A stretch of DNA of 64,000 nucleotides from Prorocentrum cordatum (GCA_963575745.1 CAUYUJ010014622.1:103830-167829), one strand, 5' to 3'. Shown: positions 30,936 to 41,329, counted from the first letter of the stretch. Notes: generated from the sequence alone by a model not told the origin. Translations and numbers: made by a program.

Positions 30936-31892
30936 CAGCTCGCGGCGGCAGGCGTCGCAGCTGGTTGCATGTGCGTTCTCAATTCAGTAAGCGAGGCACG
31001 CGGTTGCGCGACCTACAGGTCACTAAAGCCACGCGTGATCGGTATGTTCGATGTGCCGGTCGCCTTTTTGCGTGGTGGAAGGCGCGCAGTGTGAAGCTGT
31101 CCTCGCTCAACGACGTGGACAAAAACCTCAGCTTGCACATAGAAGCGTGTTGGGCAGAGCTGGAGCCGCTTTACCTGGTGGTCAATGCGACAGCGGCTTT
31201 GCAGTGGATGGTGCCCTCCTTGAAGGGCAACCTGCAGCAGAGTTGGAGCCTGGTGCGATTGTGGGAGAGGCAGTGCACGTCTTGTCGATTGACACCGCTC
31301 ACGGCCGACATGGTCCTAGCCTTGGCAGCTGCAGCGTGGGACCTCGGCTGGGAAGGTCCGGCGACCGTGATGCTCGTCGGCTTCGACACTTTCTTGCGCA
31401 CAGGCGAGCTGCTGGCTCTCAGACGGCGGCACATCCTTGCCAAAGGTGAGCGGGCAGTTATTCACATCGAGGCCTCAAAGATGGGACTGCGAACTGGCTT
31501 TTCAGAAATGGTTTCTCTCAAAGACGGAGTGTCTCGAAGGATCCTAAAATACAGATGCATGCAGCTGGGGTCGGAAGATCTGCTGCGTGGAGCGACGGCG
31601 CCTGAAATTCGAAAGCAGTTGTCCTGGTTGCTTCAGATGTTCGGCCTTCAGGACCGAGGGTTCACAATGCACAGCCTCCGCAGAGGAGGTGCGACCGCCC
31701 ACTTCACCCGCCATAGAAATATGGAGTATACTCTTCAACAGGGCCGGTGGGGGCGACACGAAAGTAGCCAGAATGTACTTGTCGCAGGCAGTTGCTGATA
31801 CCGTCGCTCTCACCCTTCTGCCTAGCACCAAGGATAGAATTCGAGCTGCCGCTCTCCGCTGGAAAGATATTTTAAGACAGCTGAGGTTGTAA
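30911..31892 (+). pseudogene. tyrosine recombinase (integrase) of the DIRS/PAT element
   Basis: The ATG at 30911 overlaps the end of the pol frame by 25 bases. The N-terminal half is helical and basic, with a core-binding look (TRDRYVRCAGRLFAWW). Catalytic residues: first Arg in FLRTGELLAL, HxxR in MHSLRRGGATA (codons near 31668) and GRWG. The nucleophile Tyr is in ARMYLSQAV (near 31778), but in another frame; one frameshift near 31755 separates them. It would recombine the circular cDNA into the target by strand exchange at the A/B junction. The protein ends at TAA 31890-31892. Confidence 0.85.
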
Positions 31893-31981
31893 GACTTGAA
31901 TTGTAAATTCGATCCAGTGGTACCTTACCCGATGGCATCAGTTTAAAATAAGTCGGCAGAGCCACAATAGGGGGACGTGGG

Positions 31982-32263
31982 AGGCTCTCGAGGGGTGGCC
32001 CCGGGGGTTTAACACGTTAAACTGTGTTTCCTGGTGTTTGCGGGGCCAATTGTGCTCGGCGGGCTGCCTTACCCTCTAGGGGTCAGTGCGGCCGGCGAGC
32101 CAAGCTCGCTGGCTAGCTCGCTGACCTACTGGAGGGTGCTGGTGCTCGCCGTGTATGGGCCCCCTGCCAGGTCCCGGTGGCCGTTTTTCTTCAAGTGTGC
32201 TTGAGCCTCGTGCACTTTGAACCTGTGGCGGCGCGACGCCCAAAAAGAGGAAGCCCCAAACAT
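31982..32263 (+). repeat. split direct repeat B1
   Basis: 282 bases from AGGCTCTCGAGGGGTGGCC to CCCCAAACAT. It repeats as B2 with about five differences, including ACCTACTGG/ACCTGCTGG, one C insertion and TTTTTCTTCAAG/TTTCTCCTCGAG. Confidence 0.95.
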
Positions 32264-32264
32264 G

Positions 32265-32423
32265 TAACATAACACCCTCGGGGTTGGGCGTATGTTTGGA
32301 CCTCTTGGGCAAAGCGCCGCCGTCGAGCGAGCAGGTGATATAGTGTTCGCCCGACGGGCCTCGGGAGAGCTCAGGGTGAACACTCCTTCGCTCGATCGTT
32401 CCGTAGGTGTACGGCTCAAGCGG
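32265..32423 (+). repeat. split direct repeat A2
   Basis: An identical copy of A1. It is joined to B1 by a single G at 32264, so the B1/A2 junction CAAACAT-G-TAACATAAC preserves the circle junction used for integration. Confidence 0.95.
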
Positions 32424-32460
32424 CCCTCCGTCCATCCCCAATTCTGCCACCTTTTAGGTC

Positions 32461-32736
32461 AGGCTCTCGAGGGGTGGCCCCGGGGGTTTAACACGTTAAA
32501 CTGTGTTTCCTGGTGTTTGCGGGGCCAATTGTGCTCGGCGGGCTGCCTTACCCTCTAGGGGTCAGTGCGGCCGGCGAGCCAAGCTCGCTGGCTAGCTCGC
32601 TGACCTGCTGGAGGGTGCTGGTGCTCGCCGTGTATGGGCCCCTGCCAGGTCCCGGTGGCCGTTTCTCCTCGAGTGTGCTTGAGCCTCGTGCACTTTGAAC
32701 CTGTGGCGGCGCGACGCCCAAAAAGAGGAAGCCCCA

Positions 32737-32741
<5 letters not shown>
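32461..32741 (+). repeat. split direct repeat B2
   Basis: 281 bases; the right end of the element, running into the TA microsatellite at 32742-32771. A 37-base spacer separates it from A2. Confidence 0.95.
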
Positions 32742-32771
<30 letters not shown>

Positions 32772-32775
<4 letters not shown>

Positions 32776-33230
32776 GGGGGGCAGGGTAGCGCGTCCCCTT
32801 GGCACGTCCCGCGGTGCGTGCCCATGGCACGTCCCCTGGCACGTCGCCTGGCGCGTCCCTTGGGACGTTCCGCGGCGCGTCCTCCTGGCATGTTCCCTCT
32901 GTCGATTAGTTCTGCGGCAGCTACCATCTGCTCAGGCAGCTCGAGCTTACGCTCCAGATCAGTTCGGTGAGGACCCGGATGCCAGGGAGGACTCGATCCA
33001 CAACGCTATATAGAGCACAATCGCGGCATGGCACATCGCAGTTCAGCACGGCGTAGCACAGCACAGCCCTCGGCACAGTACATCAAGATCGGTACATTCA
33101 GCATTGCAGTTGCCCGTCGCCCAATCAGGTGTCTTTGAAACTTTGCCATGCCTTACATTTCTATATTCCTTTCCGGGTTCGTGGGTCGATCATGTATTGC
33201 GATACATAACGAGGTCGCGTAGGGCCGGCG
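32772..33230. repeat. GGCACGTCC repeats and copy 1 of a 200-bp unit
   Basis: 32790-32890 is built of GGCACGTCCC/GCGCGTCCC repeats. 32905-33112 is the first copy of the unit found again at 33922, 34333 and 34743 (AGCTCGAGCTTGAGATCCAG-like start, CAAGATCGATACA-like end). Confidence 0.75.
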
Positions 33231-33239
33231 AAATTACTT

Positions 33240-33795
33240 GTGAGGATGTCTGGGGCGAAACGCTTGTGTTCGGAATTTGTTGAGGATGTCTCGAGCGAAA
33301 CGCTTGTTTTGTGTTATAGATGGTCCTCTCCTGGGGACCAGAATTCAGAGGATCTCTCAAGTGAAATGCTTGTTTTCACGTGCCCAGGTCTTGAGGATGT
33401 CTCGAGCGAGACGCTTGGTGTCACGCCTCCAGGTTGCCCAGGCAGAGGTCTAGCGCCAGGATTTCTTGAGGATGTCTCGAGCGAGACGCTTGGTTTCACG
33501 CGTCCTCGTCGCCCAGGCGGATGTCTAGCATGAGGGTGTGCTGAGAAAGTCTCGATCGAGATGCTTGTTTGCACGTGTCCAGGTTGCCCAGGCGGATGCC
33601 TAGCATGAGGATGTGTTGAGAATGTCTCGAGAGATACGCTTGTTTTCAAGTGCCCAGGTCGCCCAGGCGGATGACTAGCATGAGAATGTGTTGAGGATGT
33701 GTTGAACGAAACGCACGTATCCTGGTCGCTCAGGCGGATGTCTAGCATGAGGATGTTGACAGGATGTCTCGCGCGAAACGCTTGTCCCCAGCACG
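33240..33795. repeat. about 75-bp tandem repeats, GAGGATGTCTCGAGCGAAAC
   Basis: About eight degenerate units with GAGGATGTCTCGAGCGAAAC, GCTTGTTTTCACG, TGCCCAGGTCGCCCAGGCGG and ATGTCTAGCATGAG. Isolated relatives occur at 35796 and 35885. Confidence 0.85.
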
Positions 33796-33799
33796 TTCC

Positions 33800-34945
33800 G
33801 TAGCGAGTCCCCTTGGCACGTCCCGCGGTGCGTCCCCATGGCACGTCCCCTGCCACGTCGCTTGGCGCGTCCCTTGAGACGTTTCGCGGCGCGTCCTCCT
33901 GGCATGTCCCCCTGTCAATTAGCTCTGGGGCAGCTACTGTGTGTTCAGGCAGCTCGAGCTTGAGATCCAGATCAGTTCGGTCAGGACTCGGATGCAACGT
34001 AGGACTCGATCCACAACGCTATAGAGCACAATCGCGGCATGACACATCGCAATTCAGCACGGTGCAGCACAGCACAGCCCTCGGCACAGTACATCAAGAT
34101 CGATACACTCAGCATTGCAGCTTGGCACGTTCCTTGGCACGTTCCGTGGGCCGTCCTTTGGCGAGTCCCCTTGGCACGTCGCGTGGCGCGTCCCCTTGCA
34201 CATCCCGTGGCACATCCATTCCCGCGGTGCGTCCCCATGGCACGTCCCCTGGCACGTCGCTTGGCGCGTCTCTTGAGACGTTTTGCGGCGCGTCCTCCTG
34301 GCATGTCCCCCTGTCACTTAGCTCTGGGGCAGCTACTGTGTGTTCAGGCAGCTCGAGCTTGAGATCCAGATCAGTTCGGCCAGGACTCGGATGCAACGTA
34401 GGACTCGATCCACAACGCTACAGAGCACAATCGCGGCATGGCACATCGCAATTCAGCACGGTGCAGCACAGCACAGCCCTCGGCAGGTTACATCAAGATC
34501 GATACATTCAGCATTGCAACTTGGCACGTTCCGTTGGGCGTCCCTTGGCGAGTCCCCCTGGCACGTCGCGTGGCGCGTCCCCTCGCACATCCCGTGGCAC
34601 ATCCATTGGCACGTTCCGTAGCGCGTCCCCTTGGCACGTCCCGTTGTGCGACCCCCATGGCACGTCCCCTGGCACGTCGCCTGGCGCGTCCCTTAGGACG
34701 TTTCGCAGCGCGTCCTCCTGGCATGTCCCCCTGTCACTTAGCTCTGGGGCAGCTACTGTGTGTTCAGGCAGCTCGAGCTTGAGATCCAGATCAGTTCGGT
34801 CAGGACTCGGATGCAACGTAGGACTCGATCCACAACGCTATAGAGCACAATCGCGGCATGACACATCGCAATTCAGCACGGTGCAGCACAGCACAGCCCT
34901 CGGCAGGGTACATCAAGATCGATACACTCAGCATTGCATTTGCCC
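33800..34945. repeat. 410-bp higher-order repeat, three copies
   Basis: Units at about 33922, 34333 and 34743. Each combines GGCACGTCC repeats with a unique-looking 200-bp part (GGACTCGGATGCAACG, CATCGCAATTCAGCACGG, GCACAGCCCTCGGCA). Local differences include the presence or absence of short GGCACGTCC units. Confidence 0.85.
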
Positions 34946-35955
34946 GTCACCCAATCAGGTGTCTTTGAAACGATGCCATGCGGTACATTTCTAGATTCCT
35001 TTCCGGGTTCGTGGGTCGATCATGTTTAAAAGATAATTCGGGTCCACCACCCTCCTGGATTAATCCGCGCCTCCTGGGATGTGCAATTTGCATGCGACTA
35101 TCCTCCAACGTTCACTCGAATTATGAGTCTTCACCGTCCTAGCGAAGCCGGTATCGACACACACACTCATCTTCATCATATAGTAATCATCGTAATCGTA
35201 TTTTTTGGAACGCTAGTAACAATAGTATGCGCGTACACTCGTTTATCACAAACGATCCATTCGCCTAAACCCATTGCAACAAATGCTAATGTGCACACGC
35301 GCGCGTCGCCGCGCGCATGTGCACAAATTGTTTGACAACCTACGGTTTCGCAGAGATTTCACAATCGTGCGCCCCAAGAACATACAGAACAGAAGCGATG
35401 GTTGTCGCAACATGGTATTCCCAAAAGTCATCGCGCGCATTCCTGCGCATTCTTAAACAAAAGAATGTGTGTTGCTTCCTAGGAAGAGCATCGGCCCAGG
35501 GTTCTCTTCTAGAGGTTTCCCTCCCCGGGTCGACTTGCGCAGGGCTGGCGAATTTCTTCTCGATGCGAAACACGGTTAAGTGCAATTCGGCGTGGAAAAT
35601 AATATTTCGCGCGCGCTCGAGGAACATGTGCCCCCTTATAGAATGGATCCTCGAAAAGTTACAGTGTCCGCAGACACACGTTTTCCCTGTAGAAACCCAG
35701 ACGCGGAGCGGTTCGCGGAGATTCCATGATAAAACGCCGGGTACGGAATTGTGCGCCCGCTCGAGGATGGCGTGTCCCGCGCGCAGGAGACTCGAGGATG
35801 TCTCGAGACCCGCGCTTGTTTTGCAGAAGGAAGGTTGGATTTTTGCGTGCCCGCTCCAGGATAGCGCACCCTGCGTGCCTAATGTTTGAGGATGTCTCAG
35901 GCGAAACGCTTGTTTCGCAGCGCTTTGAAAGCCTGGGCGGCCCAGAATGCCCAGG
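34946..35955. other. AT-richer sequence, no gene seen
   Basis: 34946-35030 shares CCTTTCCGGGTTCGTGGGTC with 33155-33190 and 36890-36915, a module that ends repeat blocks here. The remainder has alternating GCGCGC islands in AT-rich sequence. No coding motif is seen. Confidence 0.45.
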
Positions 35956-35959
35956 TGGT

Positions 35960-36190
35960 TGTGGGAGTGCGGTCGGACAGTCATTTACAAAGGATGGTGG
36001 CCCTGGCCCCTGGCCCTGGGAGCGCGGACGCAGCGTAATTAACAAGGGATTTTGGCCCTGGAGGCGCAATCCCAGCGTAATGTACGAAGGTTCGTGGCCC
36101 TGGGAGTGCGGACGCTGTGCAATTCACGAGGGCGCGCGGCCTTGGGAGCGCGGACGCAGCGCAGTTTACGAGGGATCGTGGCCCACGGAG
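35960..36190. repeat. about 51-bp tandem repeat, five units
   Basis: Units share GAGCGCGGACGCAGCG, TAATTTACGAGG and GATCGTGGCCCTGG with substitutions. Confidence 0.75.
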
Positions 36191-36899
36191 ATCGCTTTCC
36201 GAGCAGACAAGCTGGTTTGCCGAGGCGGGGTATTTTAGTAGATGCCGTTACATATTTTCTTATATGGTTATAGACCCCTTAGATATGTTCGCATACTTTT
36301 TACATGCCTCTTATATGCATATGTAGATAATTATACTCTACGTATTAATTACTTGTTCGCTACCTCTTAGATACCTCTGTAGATACCTCCGTAGATACAT
36401 ACTAGGTACCTCACAGACACCTTCCAGCTCTCGGAGACAAACAAAAACGCCTCCTTCGCGGTGTCTGGGGGGGAGGGCGGGGGGGGGGGGGGCGAGCCGC
36501 GTTATTCTGAGCAGAAAAATATGCTTCCCTGGGAGCGCGGTCCCGTGCCGCGTCTCGTGGCACGTTCCTTGACGCGTTCCTGGGCGCGTCCCCTGGCGCG
36601 TCGCCTGGCACATTCCCTCGTACGTTCCGTGGCACGTCGCGTGGCGAGTCCCCCTGGCACGTCGCGCGGCGCGTCCCCTGGCACGTCCAGTGGCAAGTCC
36701 ACTGGCGTTACGTAGCGCGTCCCCTTGGCACGTCCCGCGGTGCGTCCCCATGGTACGTCCCTTGGCACGTCCGCTGGCGCGTGCCTTGGGACGGTCCGCG
36801 GCGCGTCCCCTTGGCATGCCCCCCTGGCATCGCCCAATTGCACGTGCAATTGAGGTGCCTGGAAACGTTTCCACGCCTCGCAGTTCTAAGTCCCTTCCG
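36191..36899. repeat. AT-rich TAGATACCTC repeats then GGCACGTCC block
   Basis: 36240-36420 carries TAGATACCTC/TTAGATAC repeats. 36540-36840 is another block of GGCACGTCGC/GCGCGTCCC repeats like 32790. Confidence 0.65.
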
Positions 36900-37540
36900 G
36901 GTCCGTGGGTCGATCGTGTCAACATGTTCATCAGATGCGACCAAGCAGGCAGGCCTCTCGCGCGCGCATATCGAAACCATTCGAACGCCATTTCGCGCGC
37001 GCTGGGGGGGGCACGTTCCCGCTCAAAGAATACCATGCGGGCCACTCGCGCGCGTCGACCACGCGCGCATGTCAGAATCTTTCCAAAACGTTCATCGCCG
37101 ACACGTGGACACCGTCATCGACAACGGCATGATCAGCATCGGCGCCGTCGTTGGCCTTGCCGTCGTCATAATCACCATCGTCACCAGCATTGCTTCTATC
37201 ATTTTTGTTGTCCGCCGTTGTCGGCGTCGCCATGATACCGCGCCCGCCCGAGCCATCGATTCGTACTGAAGTGCCCGCGCGTCGGCGCGGCCTGCGAGAC
37301 GTGGTGGGAAGTGCCCAGCGGTCAGCGCCACCGTGGCCGCGTCGGTCGCGCCACACTAGCTGGCCGGTCTTCGCGCGAGCATGCGCAGGCGAGCGCGGCG
37401 ACAGCGATGTGCCAGCCAGCGCCAAACAGCTTTTACAATCGCCGTCGCATGTGTTTTGCAAACCAAGTTGTGGGTGGGTCGGTGGGATGATTGCGCGAGC
37501 AGTGGGGTTGTCAATTTCGAGTTCGGCAGGGTAGATTCTC
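36900..37540. repeat. 640-bp dispersed repeat, copy 1
   Basis: Matches 38225-38800 through GGCATGATCAGCATCGGCGC, ATGATACCGCGCCCGCC, GGTCAGCGCCACCG, CCAGCCAGCGCCAA and TTGCAAACCAAGTTG. Copy 1 has a short hydrophobic frame (MISIGAVVGLAVVIITIV...VVRR, from 37130), but that frame is altered in copy 2. Confidence 0.8.
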
Positions 37541-38224
37541 TTTTCTAAAACGAGAATAAACTCTACCCCCCCCGCCCCGGGATTACCGGCCCCGCTTTCG
37601 CATTGCAATTCACGTATGATTCTCCCCCATCGTCCATCCTAGCTATGAATCCACACCATCCCAGCCAGGCTTGTTTCGCCCCCCCGTCATCCTTTGCAAC
37701 ACATACTATGCGCGCGCCCTCGCTTATCAAAAATCACACGTGTTCAACAATGTGTCGCAAACGTTGGGACGAAGTACCTACGCGCGCTTTGTCGCGCGCG
37801 CATGCCGGAATCCTGACAACATTTTTGGTGTTGTAAGGATTTCAAAAGCGAGGGTCTAAATAATAGTTTAAAACGCATGGCTTCGCAACATAGATTTCCA
37901 GTTAACAAATAACGTTTGCGCGCTCGTGCGAACTCTTAAGGCAACTATAGGTTGCTCAACATGTTCATAACATGCTACCAAACGGGCTTCGCGCGCGCAT
38001 GTCGAAATTGTTCGAACACCCTTGCGCGCGTGCCGTCGCGAGAACCCTTTTTGCAAAACATGGGACGGCGTGCGCGCGCGTCGTCGCGCGCGCATGCTCA
38101 CATCGGTTTAAACTTTTCGTTGTAGTAACGATGTCGAAACCGAGTGTCCAGCACAAATACTAAAACACATGGTTTCGCAACATCATTTTTCAAAAATGCG
38201 TGCGTTCCCACTCTTGCAATTATT
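37541..38224. other. AT-richer linker with GCGCGC islands
   Basis: Three loosely similar segments contain ACATGTTC, CGCGCGCATG and GTCGCGCGCGCATGC. They look like partial, more diverged copies of the left part of the 640-bp repeat. No gene is seen. Confidence 0.45.
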
Positions 38225-38800
38225 ATGTATAAACAAGTGTTGCGACATGTTCTTGAAGGGCCTCACGCGCCGCATGCCGACATCATTCGCACGCCCTTGC
38301 GCGCGTGCTTGGGGGGGGGGCACAATCCGTGTCAAATATTACCATGCGGTTCACTCTCGCGCGTCGGCGGCGCGCGCATGTTGAACTCTTTCCAAAACCT
38401 TCATCACTGACGCGGGGACGCCATCATCGTCGTCGGCGTGATCAGCATCGGCGCCCGCACTGGCCGCGCCTTCGTCGTTACAAGCATCGTCACCAGCATC
38501 GCTACTGTCATCATCGTGTCTACCGTTGTCGACGTTGCGATGATACCGCGCCCGCCCAAGTCGCCGACTCGCAGTGAAATGCCCGCTGGGATGTGCCCAG
38601 GGGTCAGCGCCACCGCGGCCGCGTCGGTCGTGCAAAACTACTTGGCCGCTGCCCGCACGCGTGCTTGGGTAGGCGCGGCCGCAGAGATGCACCAGCCAGC
38701 GCCAAGCATGCATCGCAATCGCCACCGCATGGACGTTGCAAACCAAGTTGCGGGTGGGTGGGTGGGATGTTTGCAAGAGCGTGGGATGTGGGAATTCGTT
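38225..38800. repeat. 640-bp dispersed repeat, copy 2
   Basis: Second copy, same orientation, about 1.3 kb from copy 1. Differences are spread evenly, with no sign of coding constraint. Confidence 0.8.
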
Positions 38801-39189
38801 TGGTAAAATCAATTGAACCCAGTATATTACCCCACGTAGAAGGCACCACATAGGGTGCGCCGCGTATATTTCATGGCATAGGTTGCGCAACGTAGGTTGC
38901 GCAACTTAGATTGCACCACGGATATTCCATAACAGACATTGCTCCACATAGATGGTACACCATTATAACTAGACGCATTGTGCTGTGCCCACATTGGCAA
39001 GATTTGTTACTGCGTTTGAAAGGCCTTCCCTGGGATGTTTGGTTTTGTTTTCGTGCGGATTGCTCGTCAAGGCCCTCCTTGGGTTCGAGGCTTTGCTTCC
39101 TTCTTGTATTTGAGGCCTTCCTCGGGTTGCTTGGTCTTTTCCCTTGTGTGTTTTACGATTTGTTGTTTGGTTTGATTGGTTTTGATTTC
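38801..39189. other. no gene seen; TTGCGCAAC repeats
   Basis: 38850-38960 contains short GGTTGCGCAACGTAG and ATTGCACCAC repeats, echoed at 43050 and 47370. The rest is unremarkable. Confidence 0.45.
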
Positions 39190-39415
39190 CAGCGGTGCCC
39201 AGCAACACCAAGCAATTACCAAGTAACGCAAGCAACGCCCAGCAATGCCAAGGAACTCCAAGGTGCGCCAAGCAATGCCAAGCGAAACAACGCACTGCAG
39301 CGCCAAACAATGCAAAGCAATGCGAAGCCAACCAGCGCAAAGCAACGCCAAGCAAAGCACTGCAACCGCAAAAATATCCCAACAGTGTCAAGCAATGCCG
39401 CTCAGGGAACGTTCC
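39190..39415. repeat. CCAAGCAATGC degenerate minisatellite
   Basis: About twenty 10-12-base units such as AAGCAATGCC and AGCAACGCC. No coding meaning is inferred. Confidence 0.85.
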
Positions 39416-39850
39416 CCTAAGTGGTGTCGCGCTGGGCTCATTTCTCAGAATTTGACAGGGCCTGTGCGCAGGCCTCCGAGCCAGCGGGTGGCCGCACAGC
39501 AGGCCGATCTGGGGCGCAGACACCAGACGGCATACGATCCACGGAGAGAGCCTGTGCGGTGGGGGCGTTCGTGAAGGATTTGATCCCGGGGAGCTTCCGG
39601 CCCTGGAGGATCGGGAGCCTTGAGACGGGGGTCAATTCACACGGGGGTCAGCCACGGCACCGGATCCTGCAGGATCTTACGAAGACCCCCTCTGGCTGAC
39701 CCGGGTTAGCGAGCCACTCGTGGCCGCGAGGCGGCCGCGCCTATTGGCTGACCCGGGTTTGCGAAGACCTGCGTTGCAGTTTTTTTTCTTGCATTGCAGT
39801 TTTTGGTTTCCTGCTGACCCGGGTCTGGATTGACCTGGGTCAGAAGATCC
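39416..39850. repeat. TGACCCGGGT motif repeats in unique sequence
   Basis: GCTGACCCGGGTT occurs at about 39697, 39748 and 39813, with an inverted form GACCTGGGTCA at about 39832. No gene is seen. Confidence 0.6.
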
Positions 39851-39957
39851 CCGAGAGGGTTGATTCCTTGTCTGATGAGGACGGCGGTAAGATCCAGGGC
39901 CAAGCCTCCATGTGTGTTCCATGTGTGTTCCACTGGGTTCAATACCCAATACCCTCA

Positions 39958-39978
39958 ACGTAGCCATCGTGGCTCAAG
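39958..39978 (+). promoter_or_regulatory. spliced-leader relic upstream of ankyrin gene
   Basis: ACGTAGCCATCGTGGCTCAA plus a final G matches the last 21 bases of the DinoSL at 18 positions. It lies about 90 bases before the ankyrin ATG, where a leader copied from a trans-spliced mRNA would sit. Confidence 0.75.
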
Positions 39979-40067
39979 CCGCCAGCCAGTCGCAGCACCC
40001 CCTCCGACGCCAGCCCGTGCGGCCCGTGCTGCCCGTGTGCGGCCGCGGCCCCAGCGTCTCCGAGTCC

Positions 40068-41021
40068 ATGGGCTTGGCGAAGTCCAAGGCCAAAACGGAG
40101 GACGATCCGCCTCGGAGAGACTTGCCCCAGTACCAGTTCGACAAGGACTCGGAGGAGGAAAACGTACCCATACCGCTACCCTTCCTTTCCTCGTTTTCCC
40201 TTCTTGGGGGCCTCCTGGGAGGCCCTCGCCACCTCTGGATTCGCTTCGAAATGCTGGTCCGGACGCACCCTGGGAGAGCTCCGGGGAGCACCGGTATCGG
40301 TACCTTTTGGTCTCCCCAAGGACGGCAACCCCCTGACCAAAGATCAGCAGGTCCACGCGGCCGCGTGCAACGGCGACGTCCAGATGCTGGAGGAGCTCGC
40401 CGCGGAGGGGGTGGACCTGAACAAGCCGAGGGACCCAGACGGCCTCCTGCCGATCGACGCGTGCGCGTGGTCTGGCTGCACAAGCGGCGTGATGGCCCTG
40501 CTGCGCCTGGGGGCCAGCGCGTCGAAGTCCGTGCAGGCCGTGGCCGGTGCGGCGGCGTGGGGGCACCCGGAGCTCCTGGAGGCGCTGCTGGCGGCCGGCG
40601 GCCCCGTCGACCAGGACTTCAGCAACTCGACGCCCCTGCGGTGGGCCGTGGAGATGAGCCACGAGGACTGCGCGGAGATCCTCGTGAGGTGCTCGGGGAG
40701 CGTCAGCTCTGCACCTGCACCGATCCTGGCCAGGCCGGCCCTGGGTCCACGGCCGGTGTGCATGCCTTCCTCGCGAAGCCGGGAGGGCGCCTGCACTGAG
40801 TTCTGGGCCCAGGATGGGCCTGACCAGGGCCGGTGTAGACGCATCGTTGGCGTCCTGCCAGGTACGGCGCGTGGAAGGCGGAGCCCGAGCAGGATGCCGT
40901 GCTGGGGCGGGCGAGGAGGAAGCGCCTGCGCAGCCTCCTCGACGCGATCGCGCAGGTGGATCCCGCGCGCGCCCCCGACTGCGTGGTGGTCCCCTGCTGG
41001 AAATCCTGCGAGATTTTGTGA
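40068..41021 (+). CDS. ankyrin-repeat protein, three exons
   Basis: Exons 40068-40163, 40321-40688 and 40862-41021 join to about 207 residues. Both introns are GT-AG: GTACCC...CCCAAG (157 bp, phase 0) and GTGCTC...TGCCAG (173 bp, which splits an Arg codon). Splicing gives KDSEEEN-DGNPLTKDQQ and EILVR-YGAWKAEPEQD, both smooth. About three to four ankyrin repeats follow: HAAACNGDVQMLEELAAEGV, IDACAWSGCTSGVMALLRLG, AGAAAWGHPELLEALLAAGG and LRWAVEMSHEDCAEILVRYG. The C-terminal tail is basic then Cys-containing (CVVVPCWKSCEIL). Ankyrin repeats mediate protein binding; the partner is unknown. The ATG was chosen as the first in frame after the leader relic. Confidence 0.85.
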
Positions 41022-41329
41022 GAGGCGTCTCGCCCAGCTGCAACTGGCGGGCGGGATCAATTGTATGCGTTCCAATTATCGCCGTCGGTGCTGAACGTTG
41101 GCTCTGTCTGTGTCTTCACTGTGGCACTCACTCGATGATCGGCGGCGAGCGAGGGGGGAAATGGGAGGGAGAAGGCCTTCTCAGAAGGCGGCGGGACTTC
41201 TTGGAAACCCTCGCGCCTTCTGATAATTCCCAACCCTCCTTGGTTGGGCATTCGTTTTGAATAGAGCAGTGTGGTCTCCACTCCCTCCTTCCCTCCTTCC
41301 TGCCTCCCTCTTGCCTCCTCCTGTCTTGC
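41022..41329. other. downstream of ankyrin gene; reversed repeat fragment
   Basis: 41140-41230 carries AAGGCCTTCTCAGAAGGC with flanks that are the reversed form of 42530-42590 and 45560-45620. No polyadenylation signal is assigned, as dinoflagellates lack a clear one. Confidence 0.5.

Larger units (their letters stand above)
25161..32741 (+). mobile_element. DIRS/PAT-like tyrosine-recombinase retrotransposon with DNA methyltransferase
   Basis: About 7.6 kb. Order: A1 repeat, gag-like ORF, RT, cytosine-5 DNA methyltransferase, RNase H, tyrosine recombinase, then B1-A2-B2. This split-direct-repeat layout marks recombinase-encoding retrotransposons of the PAT/Ngaro kind, which integrate a circular DNA without target duplication. 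All main catalytic motifs are readable, but at least four in-frame stops and four frameshifts break the coding region. Retrotransposons carrying DNA methyltransferases have been reported in dinoflagellates and charophytes. Confidence 0.9.

Noticed and set aside
25161-32741. Ordinary LTR retrotransposon with a protease and DDE integrase
   Set aside because: No LTR pair at the two ends, no DDE integrase or aspartic protease motif; instead split direct repeats and a tyrosine recombinase.
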